Source: Nocardiopsis ganjiahuensis DSM 45031
Lineage (GTDB): Bacteria; Actinomycetota; Actinomycetes; Streptosporangiales; Streptosporangiaceae
Length of the DNA: 64,000 nucleotides
Assembly (NCBI RefSeq): GCF_000341085.1
Contig: NZ_ANBA01000020.1
Span: forward strand, 62,001 to 126,000
Reading direction: 5' to 3'
Every line of letters starts with the position of its first letter. Within the stretch, counting starts at the first letter, position 1. Under the pieces are notes generated by a model. That model was not told the origin of the DNA. It saw only the letters and a list, made by a program, of their open reading frames with translations, and ran no database searches. Both the position numbers and the translations under genes were made by a program. Below, piece after piece: positions 42,006-51,764 of this stretch.

Positions 42006-43691
42006 GTGACTGTCTCGTTACTTTTGGGACCCGTGCTCCGGCACGTGGGACCCACCACAGCAACAGTGTGGGTGGAGACGGACGGCCCCTGTGACGTCCG
42101 GATCCGTGTCGACGGCGGGCCGGTCTCGGCCGCCCGGACCTTCTCGGTCCACGGCCACCACTACGCCGTGTGCGAAATCGACGATCTCGCCCCCGGTTCG
42201 GTCCTCCCCTACGAGATCTTCCTCGGCGAGGACCGCGTCTGGCCCGAACCCGACAGCCCGATGCCGCCGAGTGTCCTGCGCACGCTGTCCCCCCAGGCGC
42301 CCACCCGCCTGTTGTACGGCTCCTGTCACACCCCCACCGGCGACACACCCGAGGGCCTGGTCCGCTACGGCCCCGACATGCTCCGCGCCACCGCGCGCCG
42401 CCTGGCCCGGGAGGGCCTGGCCTCAACCGACGGCGCCGCCGAGGACAACCTGGTGCTGCTGCTGATCGGCGACCAGGTCTACGCCGACGAGATCCAGGAA
42501 CCCATGCGCGCCTTCCTCGAGCAGGCGCGGCACGGCGATGCCGAAGACGACGCGCCCGAGGACGAGGTCGTGCGCTACGACGAGTACGCCGAGCTCTACC
42601 GCCAGGCCTGGTCCGACCCCCAGGTGCGGTGGCTGCTGTCGACCGTCCCGACCCTGATGGTCTTCGACGACCACGACATCCGCGACGACTGGAACACCTC
42701 GGCCGCCTGGCGGCGCTCCATGGACGAGCACCCGTGGTGGCGCACCCGGGTGACCAGCGGGATCGGCGCCTACTGGGTGTACCAGCACGTGGGAAACCTC
42801 TCCCCCGAGGCGCGCGCCGAGGACCCCCTGTGGGAGGCCGTCCTCGACCACCGGGAACGCGGAACCGACGCCGGGGACGCCTTGGACGCCTTCGCCCGGC
42901 GTGCGCACGGCGAACCCTCCTCCTACCGGTGGAGCCACCGCCACGACATCGGCGACGTACGCGTCCTGGTGGCCGACACCCGCTGCGGACGGGCACTCGG
43001 CGAGGGCGACCCCTCCGACGGCTCCCGGTCCATCCTGGGGCCCGAGGGGCACGACTGGCTCGACCGGAACCTCACCGGCGGCCCCGAGCACCTCGTGGTG
43101 GCCTCCACCGTCCCGATCCTGCTGCCGCCCTCCGTGCACCACCTGGAGGCGTGGAACGAGGCCGTGTGCGGCGGCGCCTGGGGGTCGGCGGCGCGCGGAC
43201 CGGCGGAGAAGCTCCGCCAGGCCCTGGACCTGGAGCACTGGGGCGCCTTCCAGTACTCCTTCCACCGTCTCGCCGACGCCGTGATCGACGTCGCCCGCGG
43301 CGAACGCGGACCGGCCCCCGCCACCGTCCTCCTGCTCGGCGGGGACGTCCACTTCTCCTACCTGGCGCGCGCCCGGGCCCGCACGGGCGGGACGTCCTCC
43401 CGGGTGACCCAGCTGGTCTCCTCCGCGCTGTGCAACCAGCTCCCGCCGACCTTCCGCCGCGCCGCGGCCCTGTCCACGAGCTGGCCCTTCCAGGTGGCCG
43501 GGAAGATCATGACCCGGCTGGCCGGGGTGCGCCGCAGCCCGCTGTCCTGGCGCCTGGCCGAGCGCCCCTACTTCGGCAACACGATCGGCGAGGTGGCCTT
43601 CGACGGCCGCGAGGCCGAGGCGCGCTGGTACCACTGCCCACAAGGCGGTGACGACGCCCTGCCCGAGGTCCGCCGCCGCGTCCGCGTCTGA
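42006..43691 (+). CDS. PhoD-like metallophosphatase family protein
   Basis: 561 residues. N-terminal beta-sandwich (about 1-90; LLLGPVLRHVGPTTATVWVET), then a metallophosphatase core with YGSCH, GDQVYADEI, FDDHDIRDDWN and GGDVHFSYL, the metal-binding set of PhoD-type enzymes. No signal peptide is visible, unlike secreted PhoD, so it may act inside the cell on phosphoester or nucleotide substrates. GTG at 42006 within AAAGGGTG; the ribosome site GAAGGGAAAAGG lies just before it. Confidence 0.85.
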   Translation: MTVSLLLGPVLRHVGPTTATVWVETDGPCDVRIRVDGGPVSAARTFSVHGHHYAVCEIDDLAPGSVLPYEIFLGEDRVWPEPDSPMPPSVLRTLSPQAPTRLLYGSCHTPTGDTPEGLVRYGPDMLRATARRLAREGLASTDGAAEDNLVLLLIGDQVYADEIQEPMRAFLEQARHGDAEDDAPEDEVVRYDEYAELYRQAWSDPQVRWLLSTVPTLMVFDDHDIRDDWNTSAAWRRSMDEHPWWRTRVTSGIGAYWVYQHVGNLSPEARAEDPLWEAVLDHRERGTDAGDALDAFARRAHGEPSSYRWSHRHDIGDVRVLVADTRCGRALGEGDPSDGSRSILGPEGHDWLDRNLTGGPEHLVVASTVPILLPPSVHHLEAWNEAVCGGAWGSAARGPAEKLRQALDLEHWGAFQYSFHRLADAVIDVARGERGPAPATVLLLGGDVHFSYLARARARTGGTSSRVTQLVSSALCNQLPPTFRRAAALSTSWPFQVAGKIMTRLAGVRRSPLSWRLAERPYFGNTIGEVAFDGREAEARWYHCPQGGDDALPEVRRRVRV

Positions 43692-43835
43692 GGTCCGTGT
43701 TCGGAATCCTCCCGTGCGCGCACCCGGCCCCCGCCGGCGGCCCGGTAGGAGTCCTCCCCGGCGTGGTGGTTCCGCCGCCGGAGCGGTGCCCGCCCCGAAC
43801 CGGCCGGGGAACCGGTGGTCCCGGCCCGGACACGG

Positions 43836-43870
43836 CTGTGGCGGCGTTCCGGATCGGAACGCCGCCACAG
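43836..43870. terminator. bidirectional terminator hairpin
   Basis: CTGTGGCGGCGTTCC / GGAACGCCGCCACAG, perfect 15-bp stem, loop GGATC, between the convergent phosphatase and membrane-protein genes. Confidence 0.85.
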
Positions 43871-43876
43871 GCGGTT

Positions 43877-44857
43877 CTAGGGCTTGTTGGAGTGGGGTCG
43901 GCGGGTGGACGAAGGGCCGCGGCGCCTGCGGCGCACGCTCAACCCGAGGGCACCGCCCTCCTCCAGGATCTGCCGGGCGGCCCGGTCGACCGTGCCGCGG
44001 GACCCGGAGGCCGGGGAGGGGATGTCCTCGGTCCCGGCCGGTTCGGGCTTGGGAATGAGCGCGGTGGGCTCGTTGTCCTGGTCCCCGGTCTCCTCCGGAA
44101 GCGCCTGGAGCTTACGGGTGCGCTGCAGCTGCGGGTCCCCGGTGCCGGGCTGGTCCGCGGCGGGGACGGCCGGCTCGGTCGGGTTGAGCTTCTCCTCCCG
44201 CACGGCCTCCTTCCACGCCTGCTCCTGCTGCTGGTCCTGCTCCTTCTGCTGGGCCAGACGACGGGCCCGGTCGGCACGCCAGGCACGGTAGGAACGGGCC
44301 AGCGGAGTGGCGATCGGCCAGGTGACCTTGGCCGGTCGGGACAGCGCGTGCCACAGGTAGGCCGTGGTGCCCCAGGCCTCCATCGCCCGGCGCGCCTTGG
44401 TGATGGTGAAGAAGGTGGGCATGGCCAGCAGCAGCTGGGGCCAGGCCAGGGCCAGCGCGGCGAACAGCGGGTACATCCCGCCGCCCGCGATCGCGGCGGC
44501 CGCACCGATGGCCATCGGCACCAGGGCCAGCGCCACCCGCAGCTGGGTGAACTGGCGGAAACGGTGCAGGGCGCGCCGGGCGGACACCGGCGGCGCCAGG
44601 CCCTCCGGCAGCGGGGTGGGCTGCACGATCATCGCGAGCAGCAGTGTCCCCACACCCACACTCGCGGCCAGCAGGATCGTCCAACCGGCGGCGGAGAACG
44701 CGCCACCCACCAACAGGTACACCAGTCCGAGAACCGGGAGCGGCGCGGGGAGCCAGAACAGCACCCGTCTGCGCAGCTCGCCCTCCTGCGTGGGCTGAAG
44801 TACGAAATCGATCACCGGACGTAGTATCCGGAACCTCTTCCTCGGTCGCTCGACCAC
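43877..44857 (-). CDS. hypothetical membrane protein with charged C-tail
   Basis: 326 residues. Two pairs of hydrophobic segments (about 33-80 and 105-150), then a Gln/Glu/Arg-rich cytosolic stretch (RRLAQQKEQDQQQEQAWKEA, probable coiled coil) and a basic C-terminus. Not recognised. GTG at 44857 with TTGGGGGG upstream is preferred over the longer open frame. It is the last gene before the FasR block and may be unrelated to it. Confidence 0.7.
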   Translation of the reverse strand: MVERPRKRFRILRPVIDFVLQPTQEGELRRRVLFWLPAPLPVLGLVYLLVGGAFSAAGWTILLAASVGVGTLLLAMIVQPTPLPEGLAPPVSARRALHRFRQFTQLRVALALVPMAIGAAAAIAGGGMYPLFAALALAWPQLLLAMPTFFTITKARRAMEAWGTTAYLWHALSRPAKVTWPIATPLARSYRAWRADRARRLAQQKEQDQQQEQAWKEAVREEKLNPTEPAVPAADQPGTGDPQLQRTRKLQALPEETGDQDNEPTALIPKPEPAGTEDIPSPASGSRGTVDRAARQILEEGGALGLSVRRRRRGPSSTRRPHSNKP

Positions 44858-45116
44858 AGCGTTGGACCCCCCAAGAACGTCGTGACGAGGCGGTGCGGGG
44901 AGCGACGCCCGAGGGTTTTCGTCGCCTCTCGGCTCCACCTGCAACCCGCCCGTATCAAAGCTATCCCTTTTCGCGTAGTCCCCGGGCGCACACGGTCAGT
45001 CACAGACATACCCGACGCTGGTGAAACTTCCATAAGCGGGATGACATGGCAGGCAACGATCAGATTACGACGTGTCGAAGGTCTCCGTCACAGTTTTGGC
45101 AGATACCGGCCACGAC

Positions 45117-46400
45117 TCACCCGTCCCGGGTTTCGGACAGCCTTCCGAGAGCCACCGCCACGCGGAGCACGAACGAGCCCCGGCCGTCCGAGGGGATGTG
45201 CCCGGTGAGTTCGGAGATGCGGCTGAGCCGGTAGCGCACCGTGTTCGGATGCACGAAGAGCATGCGCGCGGTCGCCTCCAGCGAGGAGGCGTGTTCGAGG
45301 TAGACCGACAGCGTGTCCAGGAGCGGGGAACCCGCGCCCTGGAGGGGGAGGTAGACCTCCCTCACGAGCTGTCGGCGGGCCTCGGTGTCGCCTTCCAGCG
45401 CACGCTCGGGAAGAAGGTCGTCGGCGATCACGGGCCTGGGCGCGTCGGGCCAGGCCACCGCGGCCCGGAGTCCGCTCACCGCCGCACGCACCGAGATCCC
45501 CGCCGTGTGCAGGTCGGGCACCGCCGGACCCACCACCACGGGGCCGTCCCCGAAGAGTCCGGCCAGGGGTTCCGCGGCCGCGGCCGGCAGTTCGTCCACC
45601 GGGTAGCGGTCACCGACCCCGACCACCACGACCACGCGACGCCCCTGCATGCCCGCCAGCACGTCGTAGCCCAGACGGCGGGCGGCCGAGCGCAGGTCGT
45701 CCAGGACCTTGCCGCCGTCCTCCTCGCCGATGTCCCCGGCCACCGCGATCACCGGGGTGTGCGACCAGCCGAGCGCCGACCCCCAGGTCTGCAGCCCGTC
45801 CACCTGGTCGCCGTGCAGCAGGGCGTCGACGATCAGCGCCTCCAGCCGCGCGTCCCAGGCGCCCCGGGCCTCGGCCGCGCGGGCGTAGACCTTGGCGGAG
45901 CTGAAGGCCACCTCACGGGTGTAGCGGAGCATGGCCTCCCGCAGCTGCTGTTCGCCGCCCGGGGCGGCCAGGTCGTCCACCTGGCTCTCCACCACCTCGA
46001 TGACCACGCGGATCATGTCGACGGTCTGCTGCAGCGAGACCGACCTGGTGAGTTCGCGCGGGGCGGTGCCGAAGACCTCCACCGTGATCGCCGGGCGACC
46101 GCGCTCGGGGTTGCGGAACCAGTCCACGAAGGCGGCGACCCCGGACTGGGCCACGAGGCCGATCCAGGAGCGGTCCTGGGCCGACATCCGGCGGAACCAG
46201 CCGAGCCGCTCCTCCATGCGGCTGACGGCCGCGGTGCCCAGGACGCCCATGGAGCGTTCCAGGCGCCGGACGGTCTCGGCCCGGACCTGGTCCTGCGCCG
46301 AGTCCGTCCGGCCCTTCGGGGTGTCGGTCTGGTTCTGTGGGGCGTCGGCCCCGGTCGGCGAGCTCGCGCCGTCCTCGGCCGGTTGGGGTTCGGTGTTCAC
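45117..46400 (-). CDS. fasR: PucR-type regulator of fatty acid synthesis, FasR
   Basis: 427 residues. N-terminal GAF-like region, middle CdaR-type domain, and C-terminal HTH (about 375-410; LEATARMLFVHPNTVRYRLSRISELTG). It sits divergently before fabD-fabH-acpP-fabF exactly as FasR of Streptomyces coelicolor, which activates that operon (established there). ATG at 46400. The 256-base gap to fabD holds the inverted repeat at 46570 that is a likely target. Confidence 0.88.
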   Translation of the reverse strand: MNTEPQPAEDGASSPTGADAPQNQTDTPKGRTDSAQDQVRAETVRRLERSMGVLGTAAVSRMEERLGWFRRMSAQDRSWIGLVAQSGVAAFVDWFRNPERGRPAITVEVFGTAPRELTRSVSLQQTVDMIRVVIEVVESQVDDLAAPGGEQQLREAMLRYTREVAFSSAKVYARAAEARGAWDARLEALIVDALLHGDQVDGLQTWGSALGWSHTPVIAVAGDIGEEDGGKVLDDLRSAARRLGYDVLAGMQGRRVVVVVGVGDRYPVDELPAAAAEPLAGLFGDGPVVVGPAVPDLHTAGISVRAAVSGLRAAVAWPDAPRPVIADDLLPERALEGDTEARRQLVREVYLPLQGAGSPLLDTLSVYLEHASSLEATARMLFVHPNTVRYRLSRISELTGHIPSDGRGSFVLRVAVALGRLSETRDG

Positions 46401-46569
46401 TCGTCTAGGTTCGCATCCCCTCCGCTCCCGGCCCGGAGTTCACCCCCGTGTCGGCCGTCACCCCGCAGGTGGAACAGGGTCCGTGAACGACGCACGGAGA
46501 GTGCCGCGTAACGTCGGAAAGTGATCTCCTCCACCCGTTTCGGGTTTGTGGACACACTGCGGACAGCAT

Positions 46570-46588
46570 TTTGTGGAGTACCTACAAA
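46570..46588. promoter_or_regulatory. inverted repeat upstream of fabD, shared with the carboxylase gene
   Basis: TTTGTGG-agtac-CTACAAA; arms match the repeat at 31983-32001 (one changed base in the right arm). A further half-site TTTGTGG is at 46545-46551, 25 bases (centre to centre) to the left, on the same strand. Likely target of FasR or another lipid regulator. Confidence 0.6.
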
Positions 46589-46656
46589 CGCTGTCCTGTG
46601 AACTTCGTGTCTCTCCCTATCCAACTGGTGATCTCCTACAGGGCAAGGTTGATGTC

Positions 46657-47640
46657 GTGCTTGTAATCGTTGCTCCCGGCCAAGGCGCCCAGGTTCCCGG
46701 TTTCCTCTCCCCGTGGCTCGAACTCCCCGGCATGGCCGAGACGTTCGCCTCGTGGTCCGAGGTGACCGGTCTCGACCTCGTGCGCTACGGCACCACCGCG
46801 GACGCGGACGAGATCCGTGACACCGCTGTCGCCCAGCCCCTGCTGGTCGGCGCCGGCCTCGCCGCGGCCACCGCCGTGCTCGGTCCGCTGACCGCCCCCG
46901 AGGCGGCGCTGCCCGCGAACCCCTCGTTCGTGGACGCCACCGCCGGACACAGCGTCGGCGAGTTCACCGCCGCGGCGATCGCCGGTGTGCTCTCCCCCAA
47001 GGACGCGCTGGCGCTGGTCGCCGAACGCGGCCGCGGGATGGCCGACGCCGCCGCCCGTACCGAGACCGGCATGACCGCGGTCCTGGGCGGCAAGCGCGAG
47101 GACGTCCTGGCCGCCATCGAGGCCGCCGGGCTGACCCCGGCCAACGACAACGGGTCCGGGCAGATCGTGGCCGCGGGCACCATCGCCCAGCTGGCCGCCT
47201 TCGCCGAGAACCCGCCCGAGCGGGCCCGGCTGCGCCCCCTGTCCGTGGCGGGTGCCTTCCACACCGAGCACATGGCCCCGGCCGTGGAGCGGGTGCGTGC
47301 GGCCGCCCGGGGGCTGAGCCCCGCCGACCCCAGCGTGCGCCTGCTGTCCAACGCGGACGGCGCCGTGGTCGGCAGCGGCACCGAGTACCTGGAGCGCCTG
47401 GTCGCGCAGATCTCCTCCCCGGTCCGCTGGGACGCGTGCACGCAGACGCTCGCCGACCTCGGGGTGACCGCCCTCATCGAGCTGACCCCCGCGGGGACCC
47501 TCACCGGCCTCGCCAAGCGTGCGTTGCGCGGCGTCGAGCTCCTCGCGGTGAAGACCCCCGACGACCTCGAGCGCGCAGGCGCCCTCATCAAGGAGCACGC
47601 GGGAACCGCCCCCTCCGCGAGCACCCAGCAGGAAGGTTGA
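46657..47640 (+). CDS. fabD: malonyl-CoA:ACP transacylase FabD
   Basis: 327 residues: N-terminal VLVIVAPGQGAQVPGFL, active-site GHSVGEF, GAFHTEHM with the catalytic histidine. Transfers malonyl from CoA to ACP, first committed step of type II fatty acid synthesis. GTG at 46657 (AGGGCAAGG upstream) matches the known N-terminus of the Streptomyces protein; longer frames are not plausible. First gene of the fab operon. Confidence 0.95.
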   Translation: MLVIVAPGQGAQVPGFLSPWLELPGMAETFASWSEVTGLDLVRYGTTADADEIRDTAVAQPLLVGAGLAAATAVLGPLTAPEAALPANPSFVDATAGHSVGEFTAAAIAGVLSPKDALALVAERGRGMADAAARTETGMTAVLGGKREDVLAAIEAAGLTPANDNGSGQIVAAGTIAQLAAFAENPPERARLRPLSVAGAFHTEHMAPAVERVRAAARGLSPADPSVRLLSNADGAVVGSGTEYLERLVAQISSPVRWDACTQTLADLGVTALIELTPAGTLTGLAKRALRGVELLAVKTPDDLERAGALIKEHAGTAPSASTQQEG

Positions 47641-47642
47641 CC

Positions 47643-48599
47643 ATGTTCAAGGTCCCGAGCGCGCCCGGCGGCGCCGCGATCCTCTCCTTCGGCGAGTACC
47701 AGCCGTCGCAGGTGGTGACCAACGCCGACCTCGAGGCCCGCGTCGACACCACCGACGAGTGGATCCAGAGCCGCGTGGGCATCAGGGAGCGGCGCATCGC
47801 GGGCCCCGAGGACACCGTCGCGAGCATGGCCGTGGCCGCCGGGGGCAAGGCCCTGGCCGCCAGCGGGCTCTCCCCCGAGGACATCGACCTGGTGATCGTG
47901 GCCACCTGCACGGTGCAGGACCAGATCCCCAACACCGCGGCCACCGTCGCCACCAGGCTCGGCATCGTCGCCCCGGGCGCCTTCGACCTCAACGCCGCCT
48001 GCGCCGGCTTCGTCTACGCCCTCGGGCTGGCCTCGGACTCCGTCCGGGTCGGCAGCGCGCGCAACGTCCTGGTGATCGGTTCGGAGAAGCTCAGCGACTG
48101 GGTGGACTGGGAGGACCGGTCCACCTGTGTGATCTTCGCCGACGGTGCCGGCGCCGCCGTGGTCTCGGCCTCCGAGGACCACGGCATCGGACCGGTCGTC
48201 TGGGGCTCCTCGGGTGACCGGGCCGACAAGATCTACCTCCGGGAGGGCAAGTACCTCTACCAGGAGGGCCAGGCCGTCTTCCGGTGGACCACCACCGAGC
48301 TGTACAAGGTGGCCCTGGAAGCCCTGGAGCGGGCCGGCGTGGAGCCCTCGGAGCTCACCGCCTTCGTGCCCCACCAGGCCAACCTGCGGATCGTCGAATC
48401 CATCGCGCGCAAGCTGGGGGCACCCCAGGCACTCGTTGCCCGCGATATCGTCACCGCGGGCAACACCTCCTCCGCGTCGGTCCCTCTCGCGCTGTCGCGC
48501 ATGATCGAACGCGGGGAACTGCCGTCGGGGAGCACCGTGCTCACCCTGGGATTCGGTGCGGGCTTGGTCTATGCCGCACAGGTGATCCGCATCCCCTGA
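47643..48599 (+). CDS. fabH: 3-oxoacyl-ACP synthase III FabH
   Basis: 318 residues. Triad visible: Cys in LNAACAGFVYAL, His in VPHQANLRI, Asn in AGNTSSASVP. Starts fatty acid chains by condensing acyl-CoA with malonyl-ACP; actinobacterial FabH favours branched primers. ATG two bases after the fabD stop with AGGAAGG inside fabD. Confidence 0.96.
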   Translation: MFKVPSAPGGAAILSFGEYQPSQVVTNADLEARVDTTDEWIQSRVGIRERRIAGPEDTVASMAVAAGGKALAASGLSPEDIDLVIVATCTVQDQIPNTAATVATRLGIVAPGAFDLNAACAGFVYALGLASDSVRVGSARNVLVIGSEKLSDWVDWEDRSTCVIFADGAGAAVVSASEDHGIGPVVWGSSGDRADKIYLREGKYLYQEGQAVFRWTTTELYKVALEALERAGVEPSELTAFVPHQANLRIVESIARKLGAPQALVARDIVTAGNTSSASVPLALSRMIERGELPSGSTVLTLGFGAGLVYAAQVIRIP

Positions 48600-48686
48600 T
48601 CCGGATCCCGGAAGGCCCGGGCACTCCCGTTGCACAAGCGGGAACGTTTCCCGACATCACATTCGTCAAGCAAGGAGAAACAAGAC

Positions 48687-48926
48687 ATGGCTCTCAGCGA
48701 GCAGGAGATCCTGGCCGGCCTCGGCGAGATCGTCGAAGAGATCGTCGGCACCGAGCCGTCCGACGTCACGCCCGAGAAGAGCTTCGTGGACGACCTGGAC
48801 ATCGACTCGCTGTCCATGGTGGAGATCGCCGTCGCCGCGCAGGACAAGTTCGGCGTGGAGATCCCCGACGACCAGCTCAAGGACCTCAAGACGGTCCAGG
48901 ACGTCATCAACTTCATCCAGAAGTAG
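48687..48926 (+). CDS. acpP: acyl carrier protein AcpP
   Basis: 79 residues, acidic four-helix ACP; phosphopantetheine serine in DLDIDSLSM. Strong ribosome site AAGGAGAAA, as expected for the most abundant protein of the operon. Confidence 0.97.
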   Translation: MALSEQEILAGLGEIVEEIVGTEPSDVTPEKSFVDDLDIDSLSMVEIAVAAQDKFGVEIPDDQLKDLKTVQDVINFIQK

Positions 48927-49058
48927 CGTGCCCGGGCCGCCGGGTACACAACCACCCGGCGGCCCGTTCGTCCGCACCACGGACGGCCCAGACCCACCAT
49001 CCGCCACGCCTCCCGGCACACACCGCCGGGAACGACCCACGAGAAGGGCGATCGGATC

Positions 49059-50297
49059 ATGTCCAAGACCGATGTCGTCGTCACCGGCCTCGGCGCCACC
49101 ACCCCCCTCGGGGGTGACGTCGCGACCACATGGTCCGCGCTCCTCGACGGCCGCTCCGGGATCAGCATGCTGCCGGAGGACTGGCACGAGAAGCTCCCGG
49201 TGCACTTCGCCGGGCAGATCGCGCAGGAGCCCTCGGAGAAGCTTCCGCGTCCCAGGCTGCGCCGCCTCGACCGGACCCAGCAGTTCGCCCTCATCGCCGC
49301 ACAGGAGGCGTGGGCGGACGCGGGCGCCCCCGAGATGGACCCCCTCCGCCTCGGAGTGGTGGTCTCCAGCGGGATCGGTGGCATCCTCACCATCCTGGAG
49401 CAGTACGACAACTTCCGTGAGAAGGGCTGGAAGCGGGTCTCCCCGTTCACCGTGCCCATGCTCATGCCCAACAGCCCGGCCGCGGCCGTCGCCCTGGAGT
49501 TCACCGCCCGCGCCGGGGCCCACGCCCCGGTCAGCGCCTGCGCCTCCAGCGCGGAGGCCATCGCCAACGCCGTGGACATGATCCGCGCCGGGCGGGCCGA
49601 CGTGGTGATCGCGGGCGGGACCGAGGCCGCGATCCACCCGCTCAACATCGCCTCCTTCGCGTCCATGCGTGCCCTGTCCACGCGCAACGACGACCCGCAG
49701 ACCGCGTCCCGTCCCTGGGACAAGGACCGCGACGGCTTCGTCATGGGCGAGGGCGCCGGCATCCTCGTCCTGGAGTCGGCCGAGCACGCCGCCAAGCGCG
49801 GTGCGCGCGTGTACGCCCGCGCCGCCGGTGTCGGCTACACGAACGACGCCTTCGACATCGTCCAGCCCGACCCCGAAGGCGCCGGTCAGGCCCGCGCCAT
49901 CACCCAGGCGCTGACCGACGCCGACCTCAAGCCCAGTGACATCGTGCACGTCAACGCGCACGCCACGTCCACCCCGGCCGGTGACGTCGGGGAGACCCGG
50001 GCGATCCGCTCGGCTCTGGGCGACTCCGCCGCGGACCGGGTCGCGGTGACCTCCACCAAGTCCATGACCGGCCACCTCCTGGGCGGCGCGGGCGCGGTGG
50101 AGTCGATCGCGACCATCCTGGCCCTGCACGACGGCATGATCCCGCCGACCATCAACACCTCCGAGCTCGACCCCGAGGTGGCCGTGGACATCGTCCTCGA
50201 CAAGCCCCGGGAGATGCCCGGCGGTGACATCGCCGCCATCAACGAGTCCTTCGGCTTCGGCGGCCACAACATCGCCCTGGCCTTCCGCCGCGCCTGA
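49059..50297 (+). CDS. fabF: 3-oxoacyl-ACP synthase II FabF
   Basis: 412 residues, full-length elongating ketosynthase: active-site Cys in VSACASSAEAIANA, His in NAHATSTPAGD, His in GFGGHNIAL. Last gene of the fab operon, 132 bases after acpP and followed by a terminator. Confidence 0.97.
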   Translation: MSKTDVVVTGLGATTPLGGDVATTWSALLDGRSGISMLPEDWHEKLPVHFAGQIAQEPSEKLPRPRLRRLDRTQQFALIAAQEAWADAGAPEMDPLRLGVVVSSGIGGILTILEQYDNFREKGWKRVSPFTVPMLMPNSPAAAVALEFTARAGAHAPVSACASSAEAIANAVDMIRAGRADVVIAGGTEAAIHPLNIASFASMRALSTRNDDPQTASRPWDKDRDGFVMGEGAGILVLESAEHAAKRGARVYARAAGVGYTNDAFDIVQPDPEGAGQARAITQALTDADLKPSDIVHVNAHATSTPAGDVGETRAIRSALGDSAADRVAVTSTKSMTGHLLGGAGAVESIATILALHDGMIPPTINTSELDPEVAVDIVLDKPREMPGGDIAAINESFGFGGHNIALAFRRA

Positions 50298-50340
50298 CCC
50301 GGCCCGGACCTGAGCGGTCCGAGCGCGTCTCCGTTCCACC

Positions 50341-50372
50341 CAGTGGGCGTCACCGTACGGTGACGCCCACTG
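50341..50372 (+). terminator. terminator of the fab operon
   Basis: CAGTGGGCGTCACC-gtac-GGTGACGCCCACTG, perfect 14-bp stem with a 4-base loop, 43 bases past the fabF stop. Confidence 0.85.
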
Positions 50373-50482
50373 TCGTGTCGGTGACCCCTGCCGCCGGTGC
50401 GTGAACGTCCGGGGACCCCCGTCTCAAGAACGGCTGAACAGCCGCGCACAGGGCTTCAGGTCGACTGGCCCCACGGGTCACC

Positions 50483-51655
50483 ATGGTGGGCGTGTCCACC
50501 CTTCACCCCCCACACCACCGACCGGCACCCGGCTCCGCCGAGGTCGAACCGCGAACGACGCGGGGCCCGTCGTTCCGTCCCGTCGTGGACCTGGACTCCG
50601 GTGCCGTCGTGGCGGTGGAGGTCGTCACCCGGGTCCCGGAAGGGCTGGGCCGACCGGACGGGAGCGGCCGCGGGGCCGTGCTCACCGCCGAGTGGCTCGC
50701 CTCCCTGGTCCGCAACGGGATCGGCTCCGAGTACCTGCTGCCGCTGATACTGCCCCTGCCCTCGGCCGTCCTCGTCGACGGGGGAAACCTTCCCGCGCTG
50801 GTCGAGAGCGCGCTGCGCCGGGCCGGCCGACGGCCGCGCGACGTCACTCTGATGCTCACCCCCGACCTGGTGGACCTGCCCCGGACGGCGGTGCTCGCGG
50901 GGGTCGCGGGCCTGCGGGCCCTGGGCTTCCGGTGCGGTTTCGGCACCGCGATGGCCCGGCCGGACCTGGTCGTGGAGGCGACCCCCTTCCTGGCCCGGTT
51001 GGACCCCGCCCTGGTGTCGGGGATCGACGGCGACCAGCGCCACGGCGGGATCGTGGAGGGGCTGGCCCGGATCGGGCGGAGCAGCGGTGTGTACGCGCTG
51101 GCGGCGGGGGTGTCCCGCTCCGAGGAGATCGTTCGGCTGCGCCAGTGCGGGGTGCGGCTGGGCAGCGGGGCGTTCTTCGCCGAACCGGACTGGCGGCCCG
51201 GGGAGAAGGTGACGCCGGTACCCGAACCGGCGGCCACCGCCCTGGACGACACCGACGCGGGTCCGCGGGTCACCGAGTTCATGGTCCCGCCGCTGGACTT
51301 CGACTCCGAGTCCACGGGAGAACACGTCCTGGAGGCCTTCACGGCTGACACCGCGCTCAACAGCGTGGTGCTCATCGACCACCGGGACCGGCCGACAGGA
51401 GTGATCGACCGGACCCGGTTCCTGCTGTCGGTGACCGGACGCTACGGGCACGCGCTGCACGCCAAGCGCCCCGCCCTGCGCCTGGCGGAGTCACCCCGGA
51501 CGGTCCCGGCGTGGCTGTCGGCGATCTCGGCGCTGCGGGTGGCGGGGCAGGACCGCGAACGCGTCTACGACGACCTGATCGTGACCAACCCGTACGGCCA
51601 GTGCATGGGTGTGGTGCACGTCAGTGACCTCATCCAGTCGCTGTCACGGCATTGA
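50483..51655 (+). CDS. degenerate EAL-domain protein with C-terminal CBS-like region
   Basis: 390 residues. An EAL fold is recognisable (about 25-245) but catalytic motifs are lost: EAL reads EVV, the L-T-E element reads MLTPDL, DDFG reads CGFG, and the late EGVE reads AGVS. So it should not cleave cyclic di-GMP and may bind it or another ligand instead. The C-terminal part (LNSVVLIDHRDRPTGVIDRTRFLLSVTG...YGQCMGVVHVSDL) has CBS-repeat features. ATG at 50483; GTG at 50492 is an alternative. Followed by a terminator. Confidence 0.8.
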   Translation: MVGVSTLHPPHHRPAPGSAEVEPRTTRGPSFRPVVDLDSGAVVAVEVVTRVPEGLGRPDGSGRGAVLTAEWLASLVRNGIGSEYLLPLILPLPSAVLVDGGNLPALVESALRRAGRRPRDVTLMLTPDLVDLPRTAVLAGVAGLRALGFRCGFGTAMARPDLVVEATPFLARLDPALVSGIDGDQRHGGIVEGLARIGRSSGVYALAAGVSRSEEIVRLRQCGVRLGSGAFFAEPDWRPGEKVTPVPEPAATALDDTDAGPRVTEFMVPPLDFDSESTGEHVLEAFTADTALNSVVLIDHRDRPTGVIDRTRFLLSVTGRYGHALHAKRPALRLAESPRTVPAWLSAISALRVAGQDRERVYDDLIVTNPYGQCMGVVHVSDLIQSLSRH

Positions 51656-51703
51656 CCCCCGGCGGAGCGCCTCCCCCGCCCCGCATCCGCTCGTGGAAGC
51701 GGA

Positions 51704-51737
51704 GAGGACCCCGCACCGGGTTCGGTGCGGGGTCCTC
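51704..51737. terminator. bidirectional terminator hairpin
   Basis: GAGGACCCCGCACC / GGTGCGGGGTCCTC with a 6-base loop, between the convergent EAL-like gene and the SGNH esterase gene. Confidence 0.85.
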
Positions 51738-51764
51738 ATGTGTTCGCGGTCGGTCTCCGTCCGG

